NCBI GenBank assembly: GCA_029721515.1
Contig: CM056566.1
Coordinates: 22,744,269 to 22,808,268 of the forward strand
Source of the DNA: Synanceia verrucosa
Taxonomy: Eukaryota; Chordata; Actinopteri; Perciformes; Synanceiidae
Direction: 5' to 3'
DNA: 64,000 bases
The translations under genes and the position numbers were made by a program. Below the pieces are notes generated by a model. That model was given only the letters and a program-made list of their open reading frames with translations. It ran no database searches and was not told the origin of the DNA. Shown in pieces: positions 34,161 through 45,620 of this stretch. Positions within the stretch are counted from its first letter, which is position 1, and every line of letters begins with the position of its first letter.

Positions 34161-36800
34161 ATGATATTCTGTCAGACAGCTGTCATCACCTCATCACCAG
34201 ACTACAGACCCCACAAGGCCCAATCACAACAGAGCTGTTTGGTCTCAACCCCTGCAGTAAAACTACAATTCCGCCACCTTTTTTTTTTTTTTTTTTGTGC
34301 TTCCACCTCTGCAACTCCTCAACGCCACCGACCCTCCGGCTGATTCGACCATTAATCACGCAGCCGGGAGCGGAGGTGAGCAAGCAGGAGGGCAGGTGAC
34401 CCTCCTTCACCGGCCTCGTGACCTCGTCATCCCCCCTGAACACCAGCAACCAAACCCCAATAAATCCACAGCAGGACTTTGACAGAGTCTGGTTGTCGTC
34501 TTCCTCTCACTTCCTGCCTGAAGTCGTTATCACAGACGAGAGAAATTATTAATATAATCATCATCAAAACTTATCTTGTTAAAATGAGAAAAGATCTTGT
34601 ATTTATGATAAAAAAATATCTTATAATTCCAAGATAAAGATTCTAAGAATTACAAGATATTTTTTTCAAATGTAATATGATAATAATCAAGGTTTTAATT
34701 TAATTTACCTGTCTGTGGCCATGCAGTGATTCTGAGTAAAGTGGTTATCTATTTATATTTTATATATACATATATTACATGTTTTATATTTTATTTTTAT
34801 ATTTTATTCTGATGTTTTTTAAAATGTGTTTATCCTTTACAGAGTGTAGGAAGCATTCAAATATGATACTGAAGGTAAAAGTATCCACAGTACAGGTTCA
34901 AAGTAACAATGGTGCTTTCAAATTCTTAAAAGTATTAGCATCAAAACATATACTTAAAGTACTCCTTCAATAAGTCCATGTGAAACTCGTTCGTTCGTTC
35001 CTTTTTTTCTCAACAGACTGCATTATTTCGGTAGAGCTGTGTGCCGAACCGAACAGATGTATACTGAAATAGTTAAGTACAATGTTACCCTCTGAGATGT
35101 AGTGGAGTGGAAGTGTAAAGAAAAAGCAAAGCACCTCATAATTGTTTGTAAACAAAAACAAAAGAGTGTGAGTGAGCAGCGTGGGATCATGGGAGTTGTA
35201 GTCTTCATGTCAGTCAGCTTTCATAAGTTTGACTTCCCTCAGTGTTTGCTCAGCTTGTTTCTCTGATCACTTCACATCAAAAATATCTTCTTGTGATTAA
35301 AATATTAGGTTAAAAACTAAAAAAAACTAGAAACCTCAAGGTCACTGACAGGCCACCAAATGAAATGGACCCTGATTAAAACTGAGGATTTCTCTGGTTT
35401 AAACATTGTTGACAGCATTTGGAATAATGTTGTATTAAAAATATGAATATACCACTGGGTCATTTCAAGCGTGAATGTACGTTGTGACCTCGGTCACAGT
35501 ATCTGTGCTGCTAAAGGTGGTTCTTTAAGACTCTGCGGCATCCTATCCTCTATTATATCAGCGTCTCCTACTGTATTGACACAAAGGCAGGAGGTGTCTG
35601 ATGATAGTGGTGACATTAATTAAGTGGGTCATAATGCAACAAGTGGTGAGTGAAGAATCCACGCTTCATTAACCTACTCTCTCTCTCTCCATTTACATCG
35701 TTATATCACAGAGTTCTGACCCAAATATCAAAACATGCATAGACTCTCTATCATTGTCTTCAGCTACTTTATAACACACTGAGGGACCAGCTTGTCCTTT
35801 CATCACCAGCCTCTTAATATGTGCTACAGCGACGACATAATAGGCCAAAGTGCCTCCCATGCGACACGAACACCAAGTGCCTCCAACACAAAATAGATTT
35901 TCTAAATAATGAAAATAATGGCCAAAAAGTACAAATACATTGAGTATTACAGCTACTGATTTTTAATTTTTTTATTATTATTATTTTCATCAAGGAGCGC
36001 TCATCACAGCTGTGTTTAACTACAGCTCAGTTTATTCTCTCCAAACCAGCTGACGATTACAGGGCTGTAATCTGCCAGCAAAACAAGTCGACTGTCTGAG
36101 AGACAAAAATGGGCAAGTTCTGATTGTTTGTTCTTGTTAAATGCTGTCCAAGAGACAAAAAAGTGCATTAAATGTTTAATGTTCAATACGTCGGAAATTA
36201 TTTGTTACAGGCTTTTACTTGTAATTTTAGGTGTAAAACGTTGTATATTCATTTCCATAGCTCCTTTAGAGCATCAATTACTGTCTGAGAAAAGCAGGAA
36301 ACACCACAGCTGAGGAAGTTTTAGCGACTTCTGCCTTGTTTGAATCAAAGTACAGCTTTAAACACTGAAGACACTCTATGAGTTTCACAATGAAGGAGAA
36401 GAAAAACCCCAAAATGTATATAGAAAAAGAGGATGTTTATGACTATTATTATTGTCATCGTTACCTAGACTTTAACCAGGTCATAACTGAAGCCGCTGGA
36501 GCTCTGACCGGATAGAAGAACCTCTGCTGTATTGTATGTTACTCAGGGATTCATTCACTGCGCGAGGCAGTGTTACGTTCACTTGCTTCATGATGGCTTA
36601 CTTATAGAGGCCATGGAAATCTATATTTAAAAGCATACTCGACAATGGAAGGAGGCCATTGTCTCTGGAGCCAGATGCTTCAGGTTTCAGTTGCTGCCCT
36701 TAGGATATGGTCCAGGTTCTCCTTCTTAATACAATACAGTGGATTACAAACAGCAAGCTACTTGACCTTCTTTCAGACCAATCCCAGAGGACACACTTAC
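34161..36800. other. Region upstream of the ZPLD1-like gene
   Basis: A poly(T) run of about 18 at 34281, a fold-back at 34611-34667 and a ZNF143-like site at 35186 are the only structures noted. No coding exon is seen. Confidence 0.5.
35186..35203 (-). promoter_or_regulatory. ZNF143/Staf-like site
   Basis: The reverse strand reads GACTACAACTCCCATGAT, close to the ZNF143 core ACTACAAYTCCCA. It is not inside a piggyBac-type MITE and lies 1.6 kb upstream of the ZPLD1-like promoter. Confidence 0.4.
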
Positions 36801-36835
36801 CTATAAAGACCCCTGAATGCAGCCCCAAGACTTCA
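36801..36835 (+). promoter_or_regulatory. Putative TATA promoter of the ZPLD1-like gene
   Basis: CTATAAAGA at 36801-36809 is a good TATA box. It would place the start of transcription near 36830 and give a 5' leader of about 95 bases before the ATG at 36925. The ATG at 36817 would then lie upstream of the cap. A second, weaker TATA-like string (CTATATTTAAAA) lies at 36621-36632. A plausible splice acceptor (pyrimidines then TTAG) ends near 36693, so an upstream non-coding exon cannot be excluded. Confidence 0.5.
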
Positions 36836-36924
36836 AACCCACTGAGAAGATCCACCAGACTTCAGAGTCCAGTTTCCAGCAGGGAGATTTCTCAAACCAG
36901 AAGCAAAGCTGAGGAAAAAGAAGG

Positions 36925-38085
36925 ATGAAGATTATTATACTTTTACTCTCCATTATAGGCAGAAGTAGTCAGCTGACGCTGAGTGACTGTGGAGCAGAAG
37001 CAAGACGACCACAGCTCACTGATATCTCAGTGCAGTGTGGCACTTCATCCATCGATCTGGCGATCCAAATGTGCCCCGTCGTCTACACCGGCTACAATGA
37101 GACTCTGCTGATCCTGAACCACATGCTGGACCCGGTCTGCAGAGCAACCCTCGATGAATCTGTGACTCCACCCGTCGCTCGCTTCAACTTCCCTCTAAAT
37201 ATGACCCACGCCTGTGGCAGCATATTCAGGACCACGAGCGCTGCCGGTACCGGCATATTCTCTGACTTCTCAAACATCCAGACGGTCAACATCAGCGGCG
37301 TTGTGCGGTCCGTCGATCCTACATCAGGGACGGTCACTTACAACGCCGAGCTTAAGTACTACTACTCCTGCGCCTATCCCTTAGAGTACCTGATCAATAA
37401 CACTCAGATCGACGTGTCGGCCTCCTCCATCGCGATCAGGGACAACAACGGAAGTTTCATCAGCACCTTGAGCATGGAGCTGTTCAGTGACATCAACTAC
37501 ACCCGACCGTTGGTCATTCCGGATCTGGGGATTGAGCTGAGGACTAACGTGTACGTCGAGGTCAAGGCCACCAACTTGACGGGGCAGTACCACGTCCTGC
37601 TGGACCGGTGCTACGCCTCCATCTCCCCGCTGCCCTCCAACTCCAGCTTCTTCAACCTATTCGTGCCCTGCTCGAAGGACAGGTTCACCACCATGGTAGA
37701 GAACGGGGACAGTCAGAGCTCCCGCTTCCACTTTCCGGCCTTCCGCTTCATCGAGCAGCAGAACCAGACGGTGTCCACCTACTACCTCCACTGCATTACC
37801 CGACTGTGTGAGAAAAGCACCTGCAGCACCTTCAAGCAGTGCAACAACAGGAGGAAGAGGAACACTGTGGATGCGTCCGTCGCCGGCATATCCGAGACGT
37901 ACACCATCTCATCCTCGGAGATCACCACCAAAGCCGAAAGCAACGAGTCCAAAGAGAAGCCCCTCGCTGGCGCAGAAGACGACGACTCTTCCGTCGGACT
38001 CGGCGTGGCCGTTGGCATCCTCGCCTTTGTTTGCTTCGTTGCCCTCTGCGTTGCTGCTGTGTTTTACAAACGGCTGAGGAACTAA
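36925..38085 (+). CDS. zpld1-like: ZP-domain membrane protein, ZPLD1 (cupulin)-like, single exon
   Basis: Encodes 386 residues. The first 16 or so are a hydrophobic signal peptide starting MKIIILLLSII. ZP-N spans about 30-130 with cysteines at 38, 50, 72 and 97. ZP-C spans about 145-306 with cysteines at 149, 229, 249, 290, 295, 300 and 306; C22 is extra. Motifs such as YPLEYL-NNTQ (151-161), VENG-SQ (258-264) and the LHC-TRLC segment (288-295) resemble ZPLD1. N-X-S/T sequons lie at about N58, N92, N122, N158, N175, N191, N217, N239, N280 and N340. R309-R312 (RRKR) is a furin-type cleavage site. A transmembrane helix spans about 357-380, followed by a six-residue tail. In this family furin release lets the ectodomain polymerise into extracellular matrix; ZPLD1 (cupulin) is a component of the inner-ear cupula. 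Third codon positions are GC-rich against AT-rich surroundings, as expected of real coding sequence. The ATG context is purine at -3. Mammalian ZPLD1 has many exons and about 415 residues, so this complete intronless copy may be a retrogene or a fish-specific paralogue. The ZP family is secure; orthology is less so. Confidence 0.93.
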   Translation: MKIIILLLSIIGRSSQLTLSDCGAEARRPQLTDISVQCGTSSIDLAIQMCPVVYTGYNETLLILNHMLDPVCRATLDESVTPPVARFNFPLNMTHACGSIFRTTSAAGTGIFSDFSNIQTVNISGVVRSVDPTSGTVTYNAELKYYYSCAYPLEYLINNTQIDVSASSIAIRDNNGSFISTLSMELFSDINYTRPLVIPDLGIELRTNVYVEVKATNLTGQYHVLLDRCYASISPLPSNSSFFNLFVPCSKDRFTTMVENGDSQSSRFHFPAFRFIEQQNQTVSTYYLHCITRLCEKSTCSTFKQCNNRRKRNTVDASVAGISETYTISSSEITTKAESNESKEKPLAGAEDDDSSVGLGVAVGILAFVCFVALCVAAVFYKRLRN

Positions 38086-38689
38086 GGAGGCGTTGAAAGC
38101 ACAGAATACTTCCCAAACACTTTTTGAAGTTATAATTTCTGGTGGAGGACACCTCGTCACTGCATGTGTCGGCAGATCATGTCTGTTACCGTAGCTCCTA
38201 ACTGTGTAGCAGTCCAGGAAAGACTAGTAAATGACGATTCTGTAGATTTTGTTCAAGTTAAATACGACATATTTCCCAAATGGAAAAAAGTGTTAATGCA
38301 TGCCTGTACTTTATTAGCTTGGGGGGGAAATGGAGGGAAAAAATGTGAAAAAAAATCCTAAAAGCCAAGTCCGTATCTGTGGAAAGTCAGGTGTGTGGGG
38401 TGTTTTGAAAGTGAAGTCAGAGTACCTTTCAAAGTATTATGTCTCTAATTTATTGAATCCCTTTGCTTTTGAGCAAAACGAACTATCGAGATGAAAACAC
38501 TGCACTGCCTGAATGCAGAAAGTGTTTCAGTTTTTCATTGATTTACTGCAGTCCACTTCTAAACTAATCAATTAATCAAATCCACAAAGCACTTTAGGCC
38601 CCACCACCTTTGTGTTAATGTCCTGAAAACACATGCCAGTGATTTATTTACTCATTAAATGCTGAAGTGTGGGGGACAGCGTGATGTCT

Positions 38690-38695
38690 AATAAA
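38690..38695 (+). terminator. Poly(A) signal AATAAA (proximal)
   Basis: A canonical AATAAA 605 bases after the stop codon, followed within about 40-50 bases by a T-rich stretch (38729-38750). It is a candidate 3' end for the ZPLD1-like transcript. Confidence 0.45.
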
Positions 38696-38782
38696 GAACC
38701 ATTTCCAGAAAGTGACTGTAAACCAACTATTTCCCTTGATTTGTCTGCATTCATCAAGAGCTGTATGCAATAAGCTAGTAAA

Positions 38783-38794
38783 AATAAAAATAAA
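38783..38794 (+). terminator. Overlapping poly(A) signals (distal)
   Basis: Two AATAAA hexamers (38783-38788 and 38789-38794) are followed about 20 bases later by GTGTCTGTGTTC, a typical GU-rich downstream element. This looks stronger than the proximal signal. Confidence 0.5.
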
Positions 38795-38815
38795 TGAACC
38801 ACATTTAAGTGTCTG

Positions 38816-39730
38816 TGTTCTTCATTAATGTATTACATGAATATAACTGTCCATACAGGACTGAGGTGCCATAGATCTGATTTTGAAAATAAATAAAATT
38901 TATTGAATTTATCGTTCAAAAAAAATCTGTAAAATGAACAGTTACTAGTGTGTCCTTTTTAATGATGAAAATAAACTGGCTACAACTTTGATTAGTGCCT
39001 TTGTCATCGATATTCGATCCACTATATATTGAGTTGGTATATCTGCTATCAGTGCATCACTATAAATAATAATTTGTCATTGTTTAATCTAAACTGATGT
39101 TACATAAAACCCAAAAAATTTCCATGTCTTTAACAACAGACAGGTTTCACTTTCATAAAACTACTCATTAGTCTACAGATAGCGAATCCATCCATCCATC
39201 ATCATTTTCACAGTCAAGCAGATCTGATCTCAACCAAAGAGAGTCTTAGTCTGATACCACATGATTTAGTCGACTAATGGAATATTTTATTTAATCAACA
39301 TATCTGTAAAACTGAGGTTCTCCAAGAAAAATGAAAGGAAAGCACCAGTTCAGATCTGGTGTTTCCCAGATATAAGCTCTTGAAAACAACATTAAAGACT
39401 TCTAACTGGATTCAGTAACTTTTCAAACCCTCTTAGCGACTTTATTTCTAAAATATTTCTTGCAAAATTTTGAACAGACAACTTTCCTCCAATTCCAGGT
39501 GAAGTCTCTATAATGTACTTTATTTAAAACTACATTTTAGACTTTATCGACACACAATACAAATGTTCATTTGTTCATTATGTATTTGACAACGGAACAG
39601 CCATATCGCTAAAACTGTTTTATATCTATGGGAAAACTACTCTTTATGCTAATGAAGAGTGGCGACATCATCAATGTGCAAATTTTTAGCTACTTCTGGA
39701 GCGAGAGCTTCTAGCTACTTTCATTGGAAA
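38816..39730. other. Intergenic downstream of the gene
   Basis: AT-rich with many AATAAA strings by chance. No gene or shared repeat is seen. Confidence 0.5.
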
Positions 39731-39772
39731 ACAGCTGGTAATTATTTTGATTACTGTTGATTATTTTCTCCA
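39731..39772 (+). mobile_element. TA-family MITE, end fragment next to copy D
   Basis: TAATTATTTTGATTACTGTT and TTATTTTCTCCATTAA resemble the opening of the GCTGCAAC family. The piggyBac-type copy D begins at the TTAA shared with its last bases. Confidence 0.4.
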
Positions 39773-39974
39773 TTAACTCACTGAGTGCCAGCTGTTTTAT
39801 AAAACAGGAAGTGTCTTGTTCCAACGTTTTAGTCCATTTTGAGTCATATGTCTAGACCCACAGAATATTTTGTACTACAGTGAATAGCTCAAATGAATGA
39901 AGAGACTCTCTATTTCATAATGAAAACATGGTTGTTTCTACCTTGTTCCATTCTTGTTTTATCAGAGGTAGAAA
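39773..39974 (-). mobile_element. piggyBac-type MITE, copy D (truncated)
   Basis: A reverse-orientation fragment that starts exactly at TTAACTCACTGAGTGCCA and matches the right half of copy A, up to the segment TTATCAGAGGTAGA. The opposite end is missing. The bases just before it (39731-39772) match the start of the TA-flanked GCTGCAAC family, so it probably inserted into that repeat. Confidence 0.62.
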
Positions 39975-41084
39975 GAGCCTAAAACAAACTTAAAATCCTA
40001 AAATTAAGCAGTAACTATACACAGCTTCTCACCTCATCATCCTCTGGAGTTTTCAGACCAGTAAGACCGGTGTTAATGTCAGAGGAGGAAGCTATCTGCC
40101 TAACTGGAAACACTGGGCCATATATCTCTGACCCCGCTGGGCCTCGAACCACCCGAAGTGATCCAGAGGTGGAAGTTGATGAATGGAGAGGAGACGCCTC
40201 ATGAGGGTTATTTCACCACAAAACTGTTCCTGTTGAGCTCCTTCAAGGCTTTTTGTAGTCCTAACGAACGTAGACAGGTCGTTTCCTGCTTCAGGTAGTC
40301 ATCAAACACTACGAACTACAAACTGATGGCAGAGGTTTTCCATAACTTATCATGAAACAAAAATAAAAATAAAAAGTATCATCACAAGCAGGCTGTCGTA
40401 TCATGCAGCAAATAAAAAAAAAAAATTATTATAAGCTAGTCATGAAGAGGGAATTATATAATTCCTTTAATTGGAGAGTTGGCTGTTATTACAGGTGGTA
40501 ATCAGGTGTGAGACCTGTGGCAGCCACTAGTTTGTGCAAAACACAAAAATATTTCCAAAAATGAATCAGTAAAACAGAAAACACAACATCTGACAAATAT
40601 CATAGAAAAAACTGTAAATGTGTTTTATGTTTTGTTGATTTCTTCTCTTCTGAAATACAACACATTTTTTGGCTTCAACTCAACTTGTGGATATGCTCAT
40701 CATACTGAAATCAGCTGTTGGGTTTCAGTTCGCCACGTTTTGATGCAAGCAAATATTTTTATTCTAAATGCAGAACTTGTCACGGTGTCTGGACAATATC
40801 CATCATGGTTTTGTGTTGTTTGTTGATACCCAATAATAAATATATACATATATATATATTTGACAAATCTTTCTTCAATTTTGAACAGATAAGAAACACA
40901 AATTCCAGTTGGTGAACTACATTAGTCAAATATTGTTACCTAGGCAGGTTAAAAATAATTATTCTTTGCAAATACTAAATGCTAAATGTGTCTGCAGCAG
41001 AGAAAACAGGATGAAATGAGATGGAAAAAGAGCGAGAAGAAACATTTGGCCTTTTTGAACAGTGTTTACGATAAGACTAGCCAC

Positions 41085-41515
41085 ACAGCACATGGAGCAA
41101 CTTATGCTCCAGTTTCAGACCGAACCCCAAACCTGATCAGATCATTATTTGCCGTAGAGACGGGCAAATCTGGAACTGAACCGTTTCCCAGAGTCATGCC
41201 GGATTTGATCTATGGCGGTTTAGCGTCCAGCAAGGTTTTGGCGAGGAAACGATCAGAGCTGAAGAGGAGAGGGAGGCCCATGTTTTGATTGCCCTCCAGA
41301 GGATATGCATTCTATATTCTATGAGATTTATTCTCTGAGGCTTTCATCGGGGGAGTTCAGTTTACTGGGAAGACTATTCGTCTGCCCGACTGTCCCTGAA
41401 TCCAGCTGGCATGTGCACGTATGGATGCAGCAGATTGAATTTCATTTATGCACAGATTGGAGCTTCAGGCCGATGGAGGCAGAAAATCTCACTGGCTGAG
41501 TTAAACCTTCAAAGA
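41085..41515. promoter_or_regulatory. Candidate conserved non-coding element
   Basis: Non-repetitive. TCAGATCATTATTTGCC, GAGGATATGCATTC and AATTTCATTTATGCACAG resemble POU and homeodomain sites. The short frames here show no domain. Confidence 0.22.
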
Positions 41516-42874
41516 GCCACAGACTTTCTGGAAAGTCAGAGAAAGAGGCACTTACACTGTAAAAAAAAAAAAAAGAAAAAGAAACTAGAGTTACCGTCTC
41601 CTGGTTGGATGCCTCCACCACTTAGCATCCATTTCTGTCCAAAATGTCATGAAGCATTTGTGAAGAAATGTCTTAATTAGCATATGAAGTCTTGAGTTAT
41701 GGCCAAAAACATGTTTAGTGAGGTCACAAATCAGTTCATCCTTCAGTTCAAGTAACTGTGTATGTAAATACAACAGTGCAAAATCAACAAACCATAACTG
41801 CAAAAACTATCTGCTACTGTAAGAACTATAAATATCACTTTGCATATTTTTTATCCTAATCATTTATGTTTTTATACTTTGATACATCTCTCTGAGGTTT
41901 AATCAACCAGTAGGATTCATTCTGCCTCAGTATAAATGAGTAGATACATAAATGAGAGTACTGAAGATGGTTTCAGTCAGAGGAAATGTTTCAGAGAATA
42001 AAAAAGGCAAAGATATGAAACAAAATACAGTAATAAAAACTGGTAATGAAACCAGAAACCACCTGGCTTTCCTCGTCGTGCTGACATGATAACAGCGAGC
42101 GGCCTTGAGCGGTGGCGGCGACACGATAGCGCAGCACGCTAAGCGTTTTACGGTAAGTGAGTTTATGACGAAGCAGCGGGAGGCGACAGGAAACAGGAGG
42201 AGGAAGAGATGCTGTCCATAAACAAAGGAGTGTGTTCATGTGTGGGAAACCCCCAAACTCACCTCCTGTCAGACTCATTAAATGGTTAAACAGTGTGACC
42301 CACATTTCAATCTGTTTGTTCAGGCATTTGTCAGCTGATTTAAGATCAGATTCTCTTAACCAACAACAACAGATTTCATCCTCCGTGCTGCTTCAGCTCC
42401 CTCTGTGTCTTGATTATTAACTTCCTTCGCAGGGTGCTGACTGGTGAGACCGGTAGGAGCATATATGCAGGCGTTCAGTTTCAGCTCCATAAATCTGACG
42501 CTCCCTGCAGAGGGAGATGAAACCGCCTCCTATAGAGCTGGCATGGACTGACAGAGGTTCGCCTCGTATATCATATCAGCAGAACCACGACTCCTGCAGC
42601 TCAAATTCAGGAGATGGACAACCTCACAACTCCATCCCTCTGTGTTCATTTAATCTACTGTCCCTCTGAGTTTAGTTAACTGCATCATCTCCTGCTCTGT
42701 AGGTGAACTACAGGGGTCCAGGAGGGGGTCTGTGATGGTCCTGAGGTGTGCTCAAACAACTTCATTAACATGCTATAAAGGAAGATAAGATGAGCCTTTG
42801 TTTGTCCCACCAATGGTAAAACTATTTATGATGTAATTCACAAATAAATAGTAGCTATTTTGAACGTTAACAAT

Positions 42875-42892
42875 GAAAGTGAAAGTGAAAGT
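42875..42892 (+). promoter_or_regulatory. ISRE / PRDM1-like triple GAAAGT
   Basis: GAAAGTGAAAGTGAAAGT satisfies the interferon-response GAAANNGAAA form and the PRDM1 core AAGTGAAAGT. No nearby gene is seen. Confidence 0.35.
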
Positions 42893-43009
42893 AAACAATC
42901 GTTGCAAGTTGTTTTATTTTAATCTTTCGGATAAGTTGGTACGAAATGTCTTTTCAAACCTCCATGTCCCTCTCATCAGTGATTTTTCATACTTTATTTC
43001 ACAATTTTA

Positions 43010-43222
43010 TTCCTCCACCACCATTGTCAGGTGTTTACCACCGCTGCCATAAATGAACACTATGGTTTTATGTTTCTATATTCCACCAGTATGTAGAAGG
43101 GCTTTGACCAAAATGATATATTTAACGCTAAAATAAAATTATTGTTGTTAACCACGAATTATTTTTTGATTGAGACGTTAAATTCCAGTTATATAAGCGA
43201 ATGAGATGATGCTGCAGGCTCT
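43010..43222 (-). repeat. Unclassified interspersed repeat, copy 4 (internally deleted)
   Basis: Has both family ends, CAGGTGTTTACCACCGCTGC and GAGATGATGCTGCAGGCTC, but lacks the GGTGAATTC middle segment. Confidence 0.5.
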
Positions 43223-44096
43223 TTGAGTACATTTGTTAAGGAATATAGTACATGCCATCCATAAAGTACATGAACATATACCATACAGAGGATTATAGAA
43301 AAAGAGAAAACACATAAGAATATATAGATGTATGAAACCCATATGGATGTGATTGAGCAACGCCGTCTGTCCTCATGCCAAATCATCTCAGTCTCAGTCA
43401 GACGTGACCCTCCAAACTGCACAGAGATTTATGGTTCGGTTAGCAGATCTGGGATCATGTGTTTTGCATTTCAAACTGAAAAAGAGGTTTTCATTATTTC
43501 TGATCATTAAAAAGAAAAACGGGAAACAATTCAACATAAAAAGCCGCTGATTCAGACAGAGAGGAGATCAGGTCTGAAATTTCACCCACTGGTGTTTTCC
43601 AGCGTTTGTATTGGTGTGTTCGCCACCTGCCGACGACTGATCGATCAGTTGTTTGAATCATTCTGACGGGTCATTACAAAGAAATTCATTTGATTTCCTT
43701 TGACACATTTGACGAGTTGTTGCATTTGCAATGGAAAGTGACCGCTCTGGTCACACTATCATGCAAGTTTGACAGCAGGAATAAAACAAAAATGCATAAG
43801 GATGCTTCTTCAAACATGGAAAAAAAATCCTCCTGATGGAGACTGAGTTTAGTTACCATTTTAATTGTGAAAAGAACATTTCAAACACATCCCAACCGAC
43901 TGTAGAACAATGGTGAAAAATACGATATAATAAAAAAAAAAATAGAAGAGCAGGTGTTCAAGTTTACCTCCATGTCTGTCCAAATGTCATAATTTTATCC
44001 TGTTACAACATTTATATTTGAGTGACCAAAAAACAGTTTTTTGAGCCTCTGATTATAATTACTAGTTGACATTATTATGCACATTATTTATTTTCC

Positions 44097-44195
44097 TACA
44101 CCCTTTAGGTATTGTCTTTGTCTCTGTACTGTACTTAATTTAAATGTCTCATTGGTCTTGTTATTTTTATAATGCAAAACCACTATAAATAAAAC
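44097..44195 (+). repeat. Short interspersed repeat shared with 1.4 kb
   Basis: TTTAGGTATTGTCTTTGTCT, GTACTTAATTTAAATGTC and CCACTATAAATAAAACC align in the same order with 1365-1476. Confidence 0.4.
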
Positions 44196-45394
44196 CAGAC
44201 AACCAGACAACCTCCAGCTCCGGCTTTTAATATGAGACCAAGTTGTGCACCAATTAGCTTGTTGTGCTAACCTCAGCACATGTTGCTAAAGGTTTTGGCA
44301 CCATCATCTCTGTAATGCAAAGGACCGGCACTAACACAAAGCCAACTGATCCTCGTCCAACTACTTGAACTGTCAAACATTTCAGCAGTCTCATAAATTT
44401 CTGTCCAAATTACACACACTTCAAGAGCTGACTTTTCATTTGATATTAAGCTAACTGAACTGTAAAACTTCACAAATGATCCAGAACATGTCGAAACCTC
44501 AGTGAGGATTTCCTAATTTAGATGCAGACACAAGAAGTCTGGAAGATAATGAGGAATCAATAGTTTTTATTAAATATTCATTCCCATCTTTCTGTAGCAG
44601 CGAGTCCCACAACCACAAGGATCTTACCACAACAACAACAACAACACAGTGTGACTGTTTATGAAATGCAGATTGCTCAAAGTGCTGAGTCACCACTCTG
44701 ATGCTCTGAGTATGTAATTAAAACAACACAAAGATCACAGGTAGCCTGTTTGAGTCAGGTGGGATTCGCTTTGCATGTCAACCTCAAAATAATAACTGAT
44801 CCATCCAAAATGAGGTCGATATGAGGAAAAAAATGACACAACAGAACAGAAAGCCTAGAAAAACAGTGACACTGTGACGCAATGAAGACAATCCAAGCTT
44901 TAAAATTAGACCGCTAAGTGAGATTAGGTTGATTTTACAGATATGTGTTAACTCAGCAGGAACGATGGCAATAGTTGTGATAAGCATCATTAACATTAAT
45001 ACTGGGGTGACCAATGAATGTGATCTTTGTTAGGGACGCCAGGCCTCATGGGAGGATACTCAATAAAAAAAATATGAAGAAGGGAGATTGGCAATAATTC
45101 TTTCTAGTCATGATACCTGATTGATTAATTTGCACCGGGGCGGGTTTCCATGACAACAGACAACAACGACAACAACATTTCTACTCATTCAATTAAATAT
45201 TATATTTAAAGTCACTTGCAATTAAAAACCAATCCAACCTTTTTTAGGACATGCTGAAATTATTAATTATCATTATTACTTATTCAATTAATCTACTGTT
45301 TTATTATTGTTGGTTCAGAAGGCTGTTGTCATTTTGTGTTGTCAAGACACAACACAAAAGCACAAACCTCTAGTGGCTGTAGCAGTTCATGGCC

Positions 45395-45620
45395 AGGTCG
45401 ATGGACGCAATGACTAACTAGCTGTCAATTATTACTAATTGAATAATCGATTAAGCCTTTGTTCAAGAAATGCAAATTCTCTGATTGCAGCCTAAATGTG
45501 AATATTTCCTGGTTTCTTTCCTCCTCTGTCACAGTAAACCGAATATCTTTGTGATGTTTGAGGATGGAAACACTCATTTTCAGACATTTTACAAATCAAA
45601 AATCAAACAACTGGTTGTTG
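45395..45620 (-). mobile_element. TA-family MITE, degraded reverse copy
   Basis: Holds AATCGATTAAGC, AAATGTGAATATTTCCTGGT, TTTCTTTCCTCCTCTGTCAC and TTTCAGACATTTTACAAA in the reverse order of the family. The ends are decayed. Confidence 0.5.

Larger units (their letters stand above)
38086..38815 (+). other. Probable 3' UTR of the ZPLD1-like gene
   Basis: This stretch runs from the TAA stop to the GT-rich DNA after the second poly(A) signal. It is AT-rich with no further in-frame coding. No poly(A) tract follows the coding region directly, so an obvious young retrocopy tail is absent. Confidence 0.45.

Noticed and set aside
36707..36928. 73-codon frame just upstream of the ZPLD1-like start
   Set aside because: Out of frame with the gene, spans the TATA box and shows no motif. 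It is most likely promoter and leader sequence.
40120..40190. Possible reverse-strand tRNA/SINE with a box-B-like GGTTCGAGGCC
   Set aside because: No box A, no cloverleaf and no SINE body, so a lone box-B match is likely chance.
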